A stretch of 56,765 nucleotides of DNA from Bacillota bacterium (lineage in GTDB: Bacteria > Bacillota > Thermincolia > Thermincolales > UBA2595): NCBI GenBank assembly GCA_021847735.1, contig JAJZQD010000006.1:1-56765 (forward strand), read 5' to 3'. The translations under genes and the position numbers were made by a program. Under the pieces are notes generated by a model. The model ran no database searches and was not told the origin of the DNA. It was given only the letters and a program-made list of their open reading frames with translations. Positions 1 through 8,567 of this stretch are shown here, piece after piece (position 1 is the first letter of the stretch; the number at the start of each line of letters is the position of its first letter).

Positions 1-309
1 CACCCTCTCAAAAATTATAATGTTAGTCCACTAATATTATTAGCGTTTAGAACATAAAAGATGCTAGTAGCGGCTGCATATCGGCTAACAACAGGCTAAA
101 CGGCTCCCCTGGCGCTGCGCCCAACTTTTCCCGTCCTCAGGCTGTCACGGTTTTTGCAATTACCTGGCAAAAATCGCGCCAACGGCTGGATAGGGGAGAG
201 GGGCAAAAAGAAGCCCGCCGTTGTCACGATTTATGCAGTTTGAAAGCACAGCAAAAACCGCGCCAGCCTTCCGGGCGGTGAAATGTTTTCCCAAATAGGG
301 TTTAAAATA
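1..309. repeat. Intergenic region with two copies of a degenerate repeat
   Basis: No convincing gene is visible. Two related segments lie at about 141-190 and 221-270. Each begins with a form of TGTCACGRTTTWTGCARTT and is followed, 10 to 20 bases later, by a form of GCAAAAAYCGCGCCA. A third, more diverged copy lies at about 1000-1045, beyond the toxin gene pair. The units therefore bracket the toxin locus. They look like decayed intergenic repeats; no transposase or target duplication is visible. Confidence 0.5.
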
Positions 310-338
310 AAAAAGACCCCCAAATTAAATTGAGGTCA
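308..338 (-). terminator. Intrinsic terminator of the toxin gene pair
   Basis: Read on the minus strand, a GACC...GGGTC hairpin with an inner CAA/TTG pairing is followed by TTTTTTATTTTA. It sits just beyond the stop codon of the MazF-like gene, as expected for the end of that transcript. Confidence 0.6.
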
Positions 339-346
339 CTAGATTT

Positions 347-688
347 TTATGTATTTACTTCCACTATTCTATTCAGTATTCTGATAAGCTCATTGCTTTC
401 TAAGGCACCACAAAATTTTAATAGCTTATCTTCTGATACTCTATGAATTTTATGAGTTTTAACGTAAGAGGGGCTATTAAGTCCGGCTTTTCTCCAGTCA
501 AAGATTGGTTCTTTGAATTGGTCGAAGTAAGTGGGAGGAGTTTTGGGACTTGTTCGAGTTATTTCAGCAATTGTATATAGACTCAGTCCTTCTTCAACAT
601 TAACCACTAAAACTGGTCTAGTTTTATACTGGCTAGGATTATCGTCGTAAAAAACCCTTACCGAATATATGTCTCCAATGTATGCCAT
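347..688 (-). CDS. PemK/MazF-family toxin-like protein
   Basis: The 113-residue protein has the N-terminal signature of PemK/MazF endoribonucleases: a GDI(Y) start, then a basic TRPVLVVN strand near residues 23-30, then further beta strands. Family members cleave mRNA and are held inactive by a partner antitoxin. The length (about 110) fits. It lies 5 bp downstream of a small acidic gene, so the two form one short transcript ending in a terminator. It is distinct from the EndoAI/NdoA pair near 28 kb. The family is clear, but activity is inferred. A PemK-like housekeeping fold without toxicity cannot be excluded. Confidence 0.75.
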   Translation of the reverse strand: MAYIGDIYSVRVFYDDNPSQYKTRPVLVVNVEEGLSLYTIAEITRTSPKTPPTYFDQFKEPIFDWRKAGLNSPSYVKTHKIHRVSEDKLLKFCGALESNELIRILNRIVEVNT

Positions 689-693
689 AAAAC

Positions 694-894
694 TTAATTG
701 TCACCATCGTCTTCATACCAGTCTTTGTGACTCTTATCTTTAGGATTAAGTCGAATCATCCCTTTTGGTCCACTAAGTACCGGAGTTTTGGAACTTATTT
801 TATTTAAAGCAACTTTGAGGTCAAGTGGCTTTTGTTTAGCGGTAGCTTGCATATTATCCTCCTCCTTGCTACTCTTATTCTCATCCTTGTCCAT
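694..894 (-). CDS. Small charged protein, putative antitoxin of the MazF-like toxin
   Basis: This 66-residue lysine/aspartate-rich protein has no recognised DNA-binding fold. Its C-terminus (DWYEDDGDN) is strongly acidic, which could suit binding to a basic toxin. The gene directly precedes the toxin with a 5 bp gap. Two starts have good ribosome-binding sites: ATG at 894 (GGAGGTGG upstream) and an internal ATG at 852 (GGAGGAGG upstream), which gives 52 residues beginning MQATAKQ. The antitoxin role is inferred only from position and partner type. Confidence 0.5.
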   Translation of the reverse strand: MDKDENKSSKEEDNMQATAKQKPLDLKVALNKISSKTPVLSGPKGMIRLNPKDKSHKDWYEDDGDN

Positions 895-1112
895 ATTATA
901 CCACCTCCAACCAGTAGGTTCAATATATAGTATTCACTGTCGTGCAAGAAATAACTCGTTTTGGTAAAATATGTTATAATAAACTTTTCCTGTCCTTCGG
1001 CTGTCACGGTTTTTTGCAATTCTAAGAGAAATCGTACCCTTGCAAACCTCAATTTTGCAGTTTATGCACTCTAATTCGGAAACGGTTATAAAAACCCAGT
1101 TAGAGAAACCCC

Positions 1113-1141
1113 TTGTCATAAAACTTCTGATGTGTTAAAAT
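1113..1141 (+). promoter_or_regulatory. Promoter of the first ANTAR-type leader
   Basis: A TTGTCA -35 box (1113-1118) and a TAAAAT -10 box (1136-1141) are separated by 17 bp. Transcription would start around 1148, just before the hexaloop hairpin at 1163-1178. Confidence 0.6.
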
Positions 1142-1162
1142 TTACGTGAGTAAAAACATAAC

Positions 1163-1230
1163 GGTACACAGACGTATCAGCTGCAAGGGCGCTTTCCAAA
1201 AGTCATTCTTTTGGATAAGCGTTTTTTTGT
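1163..1230 (+). promoter_or_regulatory. ANTAR-type antitermination leader A, unit 1
   Basis: The first hairpin is GGTAC-ACAGAC-GTATC (1163-1178), with loop A at position 1 and G at position 4. A second loop, AAGGGC (1185-1190), is flanked by only a short GC/GC stem. It overlaps the 5' arm of an intrinsic terminator (CGCTT...AAGCG, then seven T, 1190-1228). Paired AnnGnn hexaloops with the second one overlapping a terminator is the known arrangement of ANTAR-protein RNA targets. The P2 stem is weak here. Confidence 0.7.
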
Positions 1231-1260
1231 TTGGGATTGGTGACAACAGTGCGGTATCAG

Positions 1261-1320
1261 GGAGCGTTGACGCTCTGGCGGTAAAGAAATTACCCTTTAC
1301 CACTGGGGCGTTTTGTTTTT
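1261..1320 (+). promoter_or_regulatory. Second hexaloop-terminator unit of leader A
   Basis: GAGC-GTTGAC-GCTC (1262-1275) overlaps a second terminator: ACGC at 1270-1273, an inner GGTAAAG/CTTTACC stem, then GGCGTTTTGTTTTTTT. The loop has G at position 4 but G instead of A at position 1. No matching first hairpin was found between the two terminators. Confidence 0.5.
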
Positions 1321-1496
1321 TTGGCCCTGGCTCGGCCTTTTTCCGCGATGCTCTGGTGTACCGTATAGAACCGGAACTCTATTATTACGTGGAAAGGAGG
1401 CAGGAACGCTATGAACAAAGGGGAGATGGGCAGTGGTCTCGGCTGAGGTTCTGTGGCTGGAGAAGGATTTCAAAGAATGATGAAAGGGTGATAATT

Positions 1497-1898
1497 ATGA
1501 GCAGTTCCAACAATATCACAAATTACGAATCATCCCAGCTCAGCCGGCACATTGACTGGAAAGGCGCTTCAAACGTGGGTTATCTCCTCTCGTTCATTCC
1601 TGTACTCGTAGGTTACTATTTACTGCGAAAATATCACCCGGAATACGCCCGCCCCTTCAGGCTGCCCGAATGGTTTAAATATGTGGCCCTGTTGATGGCC
1701 GTGATTCTGGGGGTAATATGGATTTGGGGCGGTCCCCTTTGGAGTTGGAAATATTACGGGTTAGGCTGGTTGATTATGTTGTCCTATATTCCGTTTTACC
1801 TATACCGGACCAGATTTGAGGACGGCCTTGTTGAAGCTGCCATTAACGATGCTGCCGCCAAGGTGGCACAGGAATCTACGGTAACTCAGGCATCTTAG
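1497..1898 (+). pseudogene. C-terminal remnant of an APC-family amino acid permease
   Basis: From ATG 1497 (GAAAGGGTG upstream) the frame encodes 133 residues resembling only the C-terminal end of an APC-superfamily permease. It has a YLLSFIPVLVGYYLLRKY helix, an ARPFRLPEW loop typical of the family, then two more hydrophobic helices and a soluble tail. A full permease has about 12 helices and over 400 residues, so most of the gene is missing. The frame is open upstream to 1146, but that part covers the leader hairpins and does not look like protein. The ANTAR-type leader just upstream suggests that an intact nitrogen-source transporter once stood here. It could still be made as a small membrane protein. 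Confidence 0.6.
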
Positions 1899-1975
1899 CC
1901 CAATATTTGTTCAAGTTGCACCTTTTATTTTGTTCAAGATCACGCATGAATTTGTAGAAAAGGATGGTGACTGAG

Positions 1976-3358
1976 ATGGGTACCAATAAAGATACAAGCA
2001 TGACAGGACTTTACCTCGATATGAAGGATGTCCTGGAGTCCGTGAAAGACGGTATTATCGTCATTGACCGCAGTGGTAAAGTGCTTGTGGTTAACTCTGC
2101 CTGTGCATTAATAACCGGGCTTTCGGCCGGTGAACTAACAGGAAGGAACATTGACCAACTAAAAGCGCTGGGCTGCCTGCCCAGCACCGGCATTTCTGAA
2201 GTCCTGGTCAATAAGGAAGCCGTTCATCTCATCGAAAACATCAAAGGCCGGGATTTCCTGGTTATGGCAAACCCGATATTCAGTAAAGACGGAGAATTGA
2301 ATAAAGTTGTCGTAATATTAACCGACATTTTTTATCTTAATGAACTGGCTTCAAGCCTTCAGGCCACCCAGAAACCGAAAGACCTTGGCAACCGTGACCG
2401 GAGAATTACGAGAGAGGTCCTGGTTAATGAAGGTGTGGTGGCCAGGAGCACGGCAATGAAAAGAGTGCTTTTACTGGCTCAAAAAGTATCCCAGGTAGAT
2501 TCCAATGTCTTGGTAACGGGAGAAACCGGGGTCGGTAAAGAAGTGGTGGCCCGTTTAATTTGTAAATGCAGTAACCGCAAGGACGGGCCATTTATCAGGC
2601 TGAACTGCGGCGCGATTCCCGAAACACTTCTGGAATCCGAATTATTTGGATACGAGCCGGGAGCATTCACCGGGGCTAAGAAAGACGGCAAGCCCGGCCT
2701 TGTGGAATTAGCCGACGGAGGTGTGCTGTTCCTGGATGAGATAGCCGATCTACCTGTAAATCTACAGGTCAAACTGTTAAGAGTCCTTCAGGAACGGGAA
2801 GTTTTGCGGGTTGGCGGCACGAGAAACAAAAAAGTGGATTTCAGGTTAATAGCGGCAACTAACAGAAATTTGGGAGAGATGGTGAGGAATCATGAGTTCA
2901 GGGAAGACCTCTTTTACCGTTTAAATGTGATATCGATTGATATACCGCCCCTCAGGCAGAGAAAAGAGGATATCATACCCCTGATTTCGTCCTTCCTCAA
3001 TAAATTTAATAATAAGTACGGGTTCTCCAAAAAAATTTCCCTCGACGTTATTCAGAGCTTCCAGAAATACGAGTGGCCCGGGAATATCCGGGAACTTGAA
3101 AATGTGATTGAACGGCTTGTAGTGATAAGTGATAGTAATGTCATTATAGGTGGTAACCTAATGGAAAACTCCCGTATAGGATTTGCGGGTGATAGCGGGC
3201 CCAAGGCGATTAGCGACATTGTCCAGGAAACAGAAAAACAGCTAATCAGCCATGTTTGCCAGCACTGCAAAACTACCCGGCAGATGGCGGATGCTCTGGG
3301 AATTAGCCAATCGACAGTGGTTAAGAAAATGAAAAAGTATGGAATTACACGGTCTTAG
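1976..3358 (+). CDS. Sigma54-dependent transcriptional activator (PAS, AAA+, HTH)
   Basis: The 460-residue protein has three parts. A PAS-like sensor spans about residues 15-120. A sigma54-interaction AAA+ ATPase follows, with Walker A GETGVGKE (182-189), the GAFTGA loop that contacts sigma54 (229-234) and Walker B LFLDE (251-255). A C-terminal TyrR-type helix-turn-helix includes DALGISQSTVVKKMKKYG. ATG 1976 is preferred over 1964 because GGTGA sits 5 bp upstream, while 1964 has almost no spacer. The PAS input suggests sensing of a small molecule rather than phosphorylation. Its neighbours are nitrogen genes, but no sigma54 promoter was recognised in the window, so its targets are unknown. 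Confidence 0.88.
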   Translation: MGTNKDTSMTGLYLDMKDVLESVKDGIIVIDRSGKVLVVNSACALITGLSAGELTGRNIDQLKALGCLPSTGISEVLVNKEAVHLIENIKGRDFLVMANPIFSKDGELNKVVVILTDIFYLNELASSLQATQKPKDLGNRDRRITREVLVNEGVVARSTAMKRVLLLAQKVSQVDSNVLVTGETGVGKEVVARLICKCSNRKDGPFIRLNCGAIPETLLESELFGYEPGAFTGAKKDGKPGLVELADGGVLFLDEIADLPVNLQVKLLRVLQEREVLRVGGTRNKKVDFRLIAATNRNLGEMVRNHEFREDLFYRLNVISIDIPPLRQRKEDIIPLISSFLNKFNNKYGFSKKISLDVIQSFQKYEWPGNIRELENVIERLVVISDSNVIIGGNLMENSRIGFAGDSGPKAISDIVQETEKQLISHVCQHCKTTRQMADALGISQSTVVKKMKKYGITRS

Positions 3359-3443
3359 ATATGGCAATAATCCCCAAACATTATCAAGACATGCACGAAG
3401 CTGCCCCGGAGAAATTGTATACAATGTTTTTAAAAAAAGCCTC

Positions 3444-3472
3444 TTGCCTAATTTAAAGTTTTATGCTAACAT
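3444..3472 (+). promoter_or_regulatory. Promoter of the amt1 leader
   Basis: TTGCCT (3444-3449) and TAACAT (3467-3472) are 17 bp apart and about 20 bp upstream of the first ANTAR-type hairpin. The matches to consensus are moderate. Confidence 0.45.
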
Positions 3473-3492
3473 TTATCTGTAATTAAATAACC

Positions 3493-3565
3493 GATACATT
3501 GATGTATCTAATTGGCAATGACGCTTTTTGGAAGAAATGTTCTTCTGTAAAGGCGTTTTTTATTT
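3493..3565 (+). promoter_or_regulatory. ANTAR-type antitermination leader B, unit 1
   Basis: Hairpin one is GATAC-ATTGAT-GTATC (3493-3508), a clean 5 bp stem with A1 and G4 in the loop. Loop two is AATGAC (3517-3522) on a short GGC/GCT stem. It overlaps the 5' arm of a terminator whose stem is ACGC...GCGT, with an inner GAAGAA/TTCTTC pairing, followed by a T-rich run (3521-3565). An ANTAR protein holding the two hexaloops would block the terminator and allow amt1 transcription. Confidence 0.8.
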
Positions 3566-3608
3566 TATTGTTTTCATACCCGAAGTTCGCTGTAGGATTT
3601 TGAGGGTT

Positions 3609-3668
3609 GAGCAAAGATGCTCTCTATTGGGAATTGGCGCCGATTCCCGGAAGAGAGCCTTTTTGTTT
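3609..3668 (+). promoter_or_regulatory. Second hexaloop-terminator unit of leader B
   Basis: GAGC-AAAGAT-GCTC (3609-3622) overlaps the 5' arm of a second strong terminator: GCTCTCT...AGAGAGC, with an inner GGGAAT/ATTCCC stem, then TTTTTG. The loop fits the A1/G4 rule. No partner hairpin was found between 3565 and 3609. Transcripts reaching amt1 must pass both terminators. Confidence 0.65.
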
Positions 3669-3707
3669 GAAAAATAAATATTTTTTTTTTAGTAGAGGTG
3701 ACGCCGA

Positions 3708-5099
3708 ATGAAAACTGTGAAATTAGCTCTTGCGCTAACACTATTATTGGTTCTTGCTTTACCCGGTATGGCCTGGGCTGCTGATGCGCCGAAAATCGAT
3801 ACCGGCGACACGACCTTTGTTATGATTGCCAGCGCACTGGTTATGCTAATGACCCCCGGTTTAGCCCTATTCTACGGGGGTATGGTCCGTAGGAAGAACG
3901 TTTTAAGCACCTTTATGCAAAGTTTTATTCTTATCGCAATTATATCAGTTCAGTGGGTACTTATTGGTTATACGCTCGCCTTCGGACCAGATAAAGGTCA
4001 TTTAATCGGAAGTTTAAGCTGGTTAGGTTTCAATGGTGTTGGTATGACCCCCAACGCCGACTACGCGGCAACTGTTCCGCACCAGATATTCGCTATGTTC
4101 CAGTTAATGTTTGCCATTATTACTCCGGCTCTAATAACCGGTTCTATTGCAGAACGGATGAGATTCCCCGCCTTCTTGGCATTCATGGTGTTGTGGGCCA
4201 CGTTTATATATGACCCCCTGGCTCACTGGGTATGGGGCGTTAACGGCTGGATCCGTAATTTAGGTGCTTTAGACTTTGCAGGCGGGACAGTAGTCCATAT
4301 TAGTTCCGGGGTGTCAGGTCTGGTGGCTGCCATAGTGTTAGGCAAGAGAAAGGGTTACGGAAAAGACCCTTTACTGCCTCACCAACTGCCGATGACAGTA
4401 CTGGGTGCCGGGCTGCTCTGGTTTGGCTGGTTCGGCTTCAATGCCGGCAGCGCCCTGGCAGCTAACGGACTCGCAACCAACGCTTTTGTTGTTACCAATA
4501 CCTCCGCAGCAGCGGCCGCCCTTTCCTGGCTGACAGCAGAATGGCTGCACCATGGCAAACCTACTGTGTTAGGCGCCGCCAGCGGCGCAGTAGCCGGGTT
4601 GGTTGCTATTACTCCGGCCTCCGGTTATGTAACTCCGATGTCCGCTTTGGCTATCGGCCTCGTCGGTGGAGTTGTCTGCTACCTGGGCGTAAGTGTGTTA
4701 AAATCCAAATTTGGTTATGATGATGCCCTTGATGCCTTCGGATGTCATGGGATTGGGGGAACATGGGGAGCTATTGCCACCGGCTTGTTTGCTACCAAAG
4801 CAATAAACCCTGCCGGGGCAGACGGTCTGTTCTACGGCAACCCCGGTTTGATGAAAGCCCAGTTGATAAGTATTGTGGCAACCTATGCCTTAGCAATTGT
4901 CGGTACCTTTGTAATTCTTAAAGTTGTGAACGCCTTTACCCCAATTCGTGCTACTGCCGATGAAGAAATGACCGGTCTTGATTTGACGATGCATGGTGAA
5001 GAGGCTTATAGGGACCTGGTAATGTCCGCATCGCATTCCAAGTCAGGATACCGGGAAAAGGTGGCTGAAACACCGTCCGTCTCTGTTAATGCCCCTTGA
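3708..5099 (+). CDS. amt: Ammonium channel of the Amt/MEP/Rh family (first copy)
   Basis: The 463-residue channel begins with a cleavable signal peptide (about residues 1-24, ending AWAA), as is common in bacterial Amt proteins. Eleven hydrophobic helices follow. The twin pore histidines are both present, in LAHWVWG and in CHGIGGTWG. It moves ammonium/ammonia across the membrane as a trimer, and a PII trimer can plug its cytoplasmic face. The glnK gene lies 60 bp downstream, the usual pairing. The leader upstream carries two terminators in series with ANTAR-type hexaloops, so expression is probably controlled by antitermination. Confidence 0.95.
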   Translation: MKTVKLALALTLLLVLALPGMAWAADAPKIDTGDTTFVMIASALVMLMTPGLALFYGGMVRRKNVLSTFMQSFILIAIISVQWVLIGYTLAFGPDKGHLIGSLSWLGFNGVGMTPNADYAATVPHQIFAMFQLMFAIITPALITGSIAERMRFPAFLAFMVLWATFIYDPLAHWVWGVNGWIRNLGALDFAGGTVVHISSGVSGLVAAIVLGKRKGYGKDPLLPHQLPMTVLGAGLLWFGWFGFNAGSALAANGLATNAFVVTNTSAAAAALSWLTAEWLHHGKPTVLGAASGAVAGLVAITPASGYVTPMSALAIGLVGGVVCYLGVSVLKSKFGYDDALDAFGCHGIGGTWGAIATGLFATKAINPAGADGLFYGNPGLMKAQLISIVATYALAIVGTFVILKVVNAFTPIRATADEEMTGLDLTMHGEEAYRDLVMSASHSKSGYREKVAETPSVSVNAP

Positions 5100-5156
5100 T
5101 AAGTAAAGTGGTTGATATGTTTCACAATAAACTGGTACTATTTGAAAGGGGGATAA

Positions 5157-5498
<342 letters not shown>

Positions 5499-5527
5499 GT
5501 TGGCATTTATATGACAACAAGATATAT

Positions 5528-5600
5528 AATACTACGATGTATTAGCAGCAAAGACGCATTGGGGCCTTTCTCAAGACCCTGCATGCGTCCTTTTTTATTA
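5528..5600 (+). promoter_or_regulatory. ANTAR-type antitermination leader C, unit 1
   Basis: Hairpin one is AATAC-TACGAT-GTATT (5528-5543); its loop has G4 but T at position 1. Loop two is AAAGAC (5550-5555) on a short stem. It overlaps a strong terminator, GACGCAT...ATGCGTC followed by CTTTTTTATT (5553-5600). A TATAAT at 5525-5530 overlaps the first hairpin, so it cannot be the -10 box that makes this RNA. The leader is probably reached from upstream, perhaps by read-through of amt1-glnK1. Confidence 0.7.
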
Positions 5601-5607
5601 GCTGGTT

Positions 5608-5668
5608 GAGCAGTGACGCTCTTTTGGTGGGAAATCGGCGTCTCCCACCGGAGGGCGTCTTCTGCTTA
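5608..5668 (+). promoter_or_regulatory. Second hexaloop-terminator unit of leader C
   Basis: GAGC-AGTGAC-GCTC (5608-5621) overlaps a second terminator-like stem running to GGGCGTC at about 5659, with an inner GGTGGGA/TCCCACC helix. The T-tract (TTCTGCTT) is poor. The loop keeps A1 and G4. The spacing after terminator one repeats the pattern of leaders A and B. Confidence 0.55.
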
Positions 5669-5701
5669 TCCATAGATTATTAAACGAGGGAGGCGAGGTA
5701 A

Positions 5702-5971
5702 ATGAACTTTCCAAGGGCTGCGGTATTAGCCGTGCTTACTGCTATTAATTCTACAATCGTTGCCTTGGGGCTGTGGTACACGTCCGCTACAATTAACGGG
5801 CAAACCAAGATACCGATATTCGGGGTGGAGATTCCTGCCTTCCTGCTAGGGTTCATGGTCGTGTACATAGGGGTCAGGTCCTATATCAAACTTTTCCGTT
5901 TATTCAAAAAGCTAAATAACCGGGAACTCAAGTTTTCATGGCAAAATTTTCGAGGAGGGATATTAAGATGA
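5702..5971 (+). CDS. Small two-helix membrane protein in the amt2-glnK2 operon
   Basis: This 89-residue protein of unknown family has two predicted membrane helices (about residues 7-27 and 44-64) and a basic C-terminal tail. The start has a GAGGGAGGCGAGG ribosome-binding region. Its stop overlaps the amt2 start in an ATGA junction, so translation is probably coupled. The position suggests an accessory role for the ammonium channel, but nothing in the sequence shows a function. Confidence 0.7.
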   Translation: MNFPRAAVLAVLTAINSTIVALGLWYTSATINGQTKIPIFGVEIPAFLLGFMVVYIGVRSYIKLFRLFKKLNNRELKFSWQNFRGGILR

Positions 5972-7563
5972 CAAGAAAAAGGACAAAAGTGCTAATCTTA
6001 AGTTTATTGGTAATAATGGGTTTGATGGCCATCTTTACCACAGCCGCATGGGCAGGTGACCCAACGGGTGCCAACAGTGTCGGGATTAACAGTGTGACAG
6101 CAGCCAAGGCCGGGGCGCCCACCCTGGAGGAAGTAGCGACAGATTTGGGCAAAACTAAAATAGGTCTGAATTTCGTCTGGGTAATTCTTTGTGGCTGCTT
6201 AATCTTCTTCTTCCAGGCCGGATTCGCTCTGGTGGAGACCGGTTTCACCCAGGCAAAAAATGCCATGCATACAATGGCGATGAACCTAATGGTGTTTCTG
6301 GTAGGGACCATCGGCTTCTTTGTGGCGGGTTTCGCCTTCATGTTCGGCGGGGTTGGCTCTGTAGCCTCACTGGGCGGGACTGCACCACTTAACGGGTTAC
6401 TGACAATTGGCGGTTGGAACCTCCTGGGTTTAAAGGGTTTCTTCCTGACCAGCGGCGGTTCCTATGATGCCGGGGTATTTGCACTGTTCTTCTTCCAAAT
6501 GGTCTTTATGGATACCACTGTTACAATTCCCACAGGCTCGATGGCAGAGCGGGTCAAGTTTTCTGCGGTGGTTATAGCTTCTTTCTTTATTGCCATTGTG
6601 GCGTACCCGTTTTTTGGCAACTGGGTTTGGGGCGGCGGTTGGCTGGCTCAGCTCGGCGGGAAGCTTGGCCTTGGCCACGGGGTTGTAGATTTCGCCGGTT
6701 CCGGTGTAGTACACGCCATGGGGGGGGCGCTGGCCCTGGCAGGCGCCATAGCCCTTGGTCCCCGTATTGGAAAGTTCAAGAAAGACGGTACTCCTGTGGC
6801 AATTCCCGGTCATGACATACCCATTGCCATTCTTGGAACTATCATCCTCTTCTTTGGCTGGTTCGTGTTTAATGCCGGGAGTACCCTTAACGGGAGCGAC
6901 CTGAGGCTTGCGGTGGTGGCTACCAATACTATGGTTGCTGGGGCCTTCGGCGGGTTTACCTCTATGATTTACATGTGGGCCCGGTATGGCAAGCCTGACC
7001 CATCGATGATGTGCAACGGTGCTCTGGCCGGGCTGGTCGCAATTACGGCTCCCTGCGCCTTTGTTACCGGATTGTCTTCAGCGATTATCGGTGTTGTTGC
7101 CGGTATCCTGGTATGTGCGGCCGTTTATGTTATTGAACACAAATTAAAGATTGACGATCCTGTCGGTGCGGTGGCCGTACACTTTGTTAACGGCAGTTGG
7201 GGACTCATTGCAGTAGGCCTGTTTGCTGACGGGACTTATGGTGAAGGTCTGAATGGCGTAGCCGGCGGCGTTACAGGGCTGTTTTACGGCGGGGGCTTAA
7301 CTCAGCTTTATGCACAGCTTATCGCTGTGGGAGTTATCCTGCTGTGGGGAGCCGGAGTAGGATATGTCTTCTACAAGGTTCTTGACCTGACTGTGGGTCT
7401 TAGAGTATCGGCTCAGGATGAAATTAACGGTTTAGATATTCCTGAAATGGGTGTCAAGGCATACCCGGATTTTGTTCTCACAGCGTCCCATACACTGGCT
7501 GCTGCCAAGGCCGGCGCTGTGGCGATAACTCCTGCCGTTCAAATGGAACCTAAAGGGGTTTAG
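5968..7563 (+). CDS. amt: Ammonium channel of the Amt family (second copy), Asn at the first pore-His site
   Basis: The 531-residue Amt protein has an N-terminal signal peptide and a roughly 40-residue extracytoplasmic extension before the first channel helix. ATG 5968 is chosen for its GAGGAGGG site and its ATGA overlap with the preceding gene. The second twin histidine is present (VAVHFVNGSWG). At the first site the sequence reads FFGNWVWGGGW, so asparagine (AAC) replaces histidine, while amt1 and amt3 both have HW. The family is certain. Transport properties may differ, since the twin-His pair shapes ammonium deprotonation and selectivity. glnK2 follows 13 bp later. Confidence 0.93.
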   Translation: MTRKRTKVLILSLLVIMGLMAIFTTAAWAGDPTGANSVGINSVTAAKAGAPTLEEVATDLGKTKIGLNFVWVILCGCLIFFFQAGFALVETGFTQAKNAMHTMAMNLMVFLVGTIGFFVAGFAFMFGGVGSVASLGGTAPLNGLLTIGGWNLLGLKGFFLTSGGSYDAGVFALFFFQMVFMDTTVTIPTGSMAERVKFSAVVIASFFIAIVAYPFFGNWVWGGGWLAQLGGKLGLGHGVVDFAGSGVVHAMGGALALAGAIALGPRIGKFKKDGTPVAIPGHDIPIAILGTIILFFGWFVFNAGSTLNGSDLRLAVVATNTMVAGAFGGFTSMIYMWARYGKPDPSMMCNGALAGLVAITAPCAFVTGLSSAIIGVVAGILVCAAVYVIEHKLKIDDPVGAVAVHFVNGSWGLIAVGLFADGTYGEGLNGVAGGVTGLFYGGGLTQLYAQLIAVGVILLWGAGVGYVFYKVLDLTVGLRVSAQDEINGLDIPEMGVKAYPDFVLTASHTLAAAKAGAVAITPAVQMEPKGV

Positions 7564-7576
7564 GAGGGGAGAATAG

Positions 7577-7915
<339 letters not shown>

Positions 7916-7980
7916 CCAACATATCCTACAGAACACACATACCAAAAATGCGGATAGCCAAAACCCTTTGGTTATATTAA

Positions 7981-8009
7981 ACAAGGCCTGACCGGGCCTT
8001 GTTTTTATT
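7981..8009 (+). terminator. Terminator of the amt2-glnK2 operon
   Basis: ACAAGGCC pairs with GGCCTTGT across a short loop and is followed by TTTTTATTA. Confidence 0.8.
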
Positions 8010-8027
8010 ACACCAAAAAATTTTCGG

Positions 8028-8057
8028 TTGACCGCCGCTAATTTTTTGACATATAAT
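8028..8057 (+). promoter_or_regulatory. Promoter of glnK3
   Basis: TTGACC (8028-8033) and a perfect TATAAT (8052-8057) are 18 bp apart. The predicted RNA carries a leader of about 155 nt before glnK3. Confidence 0.65.
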
Positions 8058-8092
8058 ACGGTTATGGAAAGTAAATAAATTGCCTCAAGTGT

Positions 8093-8157
8093 AATTGGCG
8101 ATGCGGCCAGTTAATTATGATGTTTTAATTGTTCGACGGTTGAACACGGCCTGGCCC
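8093..8157 (+). promoter_or_regulatory. Structured leader of glnK3, possible diverged ANTAR target
   Basis: TAATTGGC-GATGCG-GCCAGTTA forms an 8 bp stem with a six-base loop. The loop has G4 but G rather than A at position 1. A GTTC/GAAC hairpin follows, and a longer GGCCAG/CTGGCC pairing encloses both. There is no T-tract, so this is not a terminator. It could act on translation or be unrelated to ANTAR control. Confidence 0.3.
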
Positions 8158-8205
8158 TCCAAAGACAATATATGTTACCGTGATGCGCATAATAAAAGGG
8201 GATGA

Positions 8206-8559
<354 letters not shown>

Positions 8560-8567
8560 CCCTAAGT

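Noticed and set aside
1146-1496. N-terminal extension of the permease-like frame
   Set aside because: This part spans the promoter-proximal hairpins and two terminators and has no permease-like residues; its openness is incidental.
5525-5530. TATAAT as -10 box for the amt2 leader
   Set aside because: It overlaps the first hexaloop hairpin (5528-5543), so RNA started from it could not contain that hairpin.
8093-8157. Firm ANTAR target in the glnK3 leader
   Set aside because: The loop lacks A at position 1 and no terminator follows, so it is listed only as a weak possibility.
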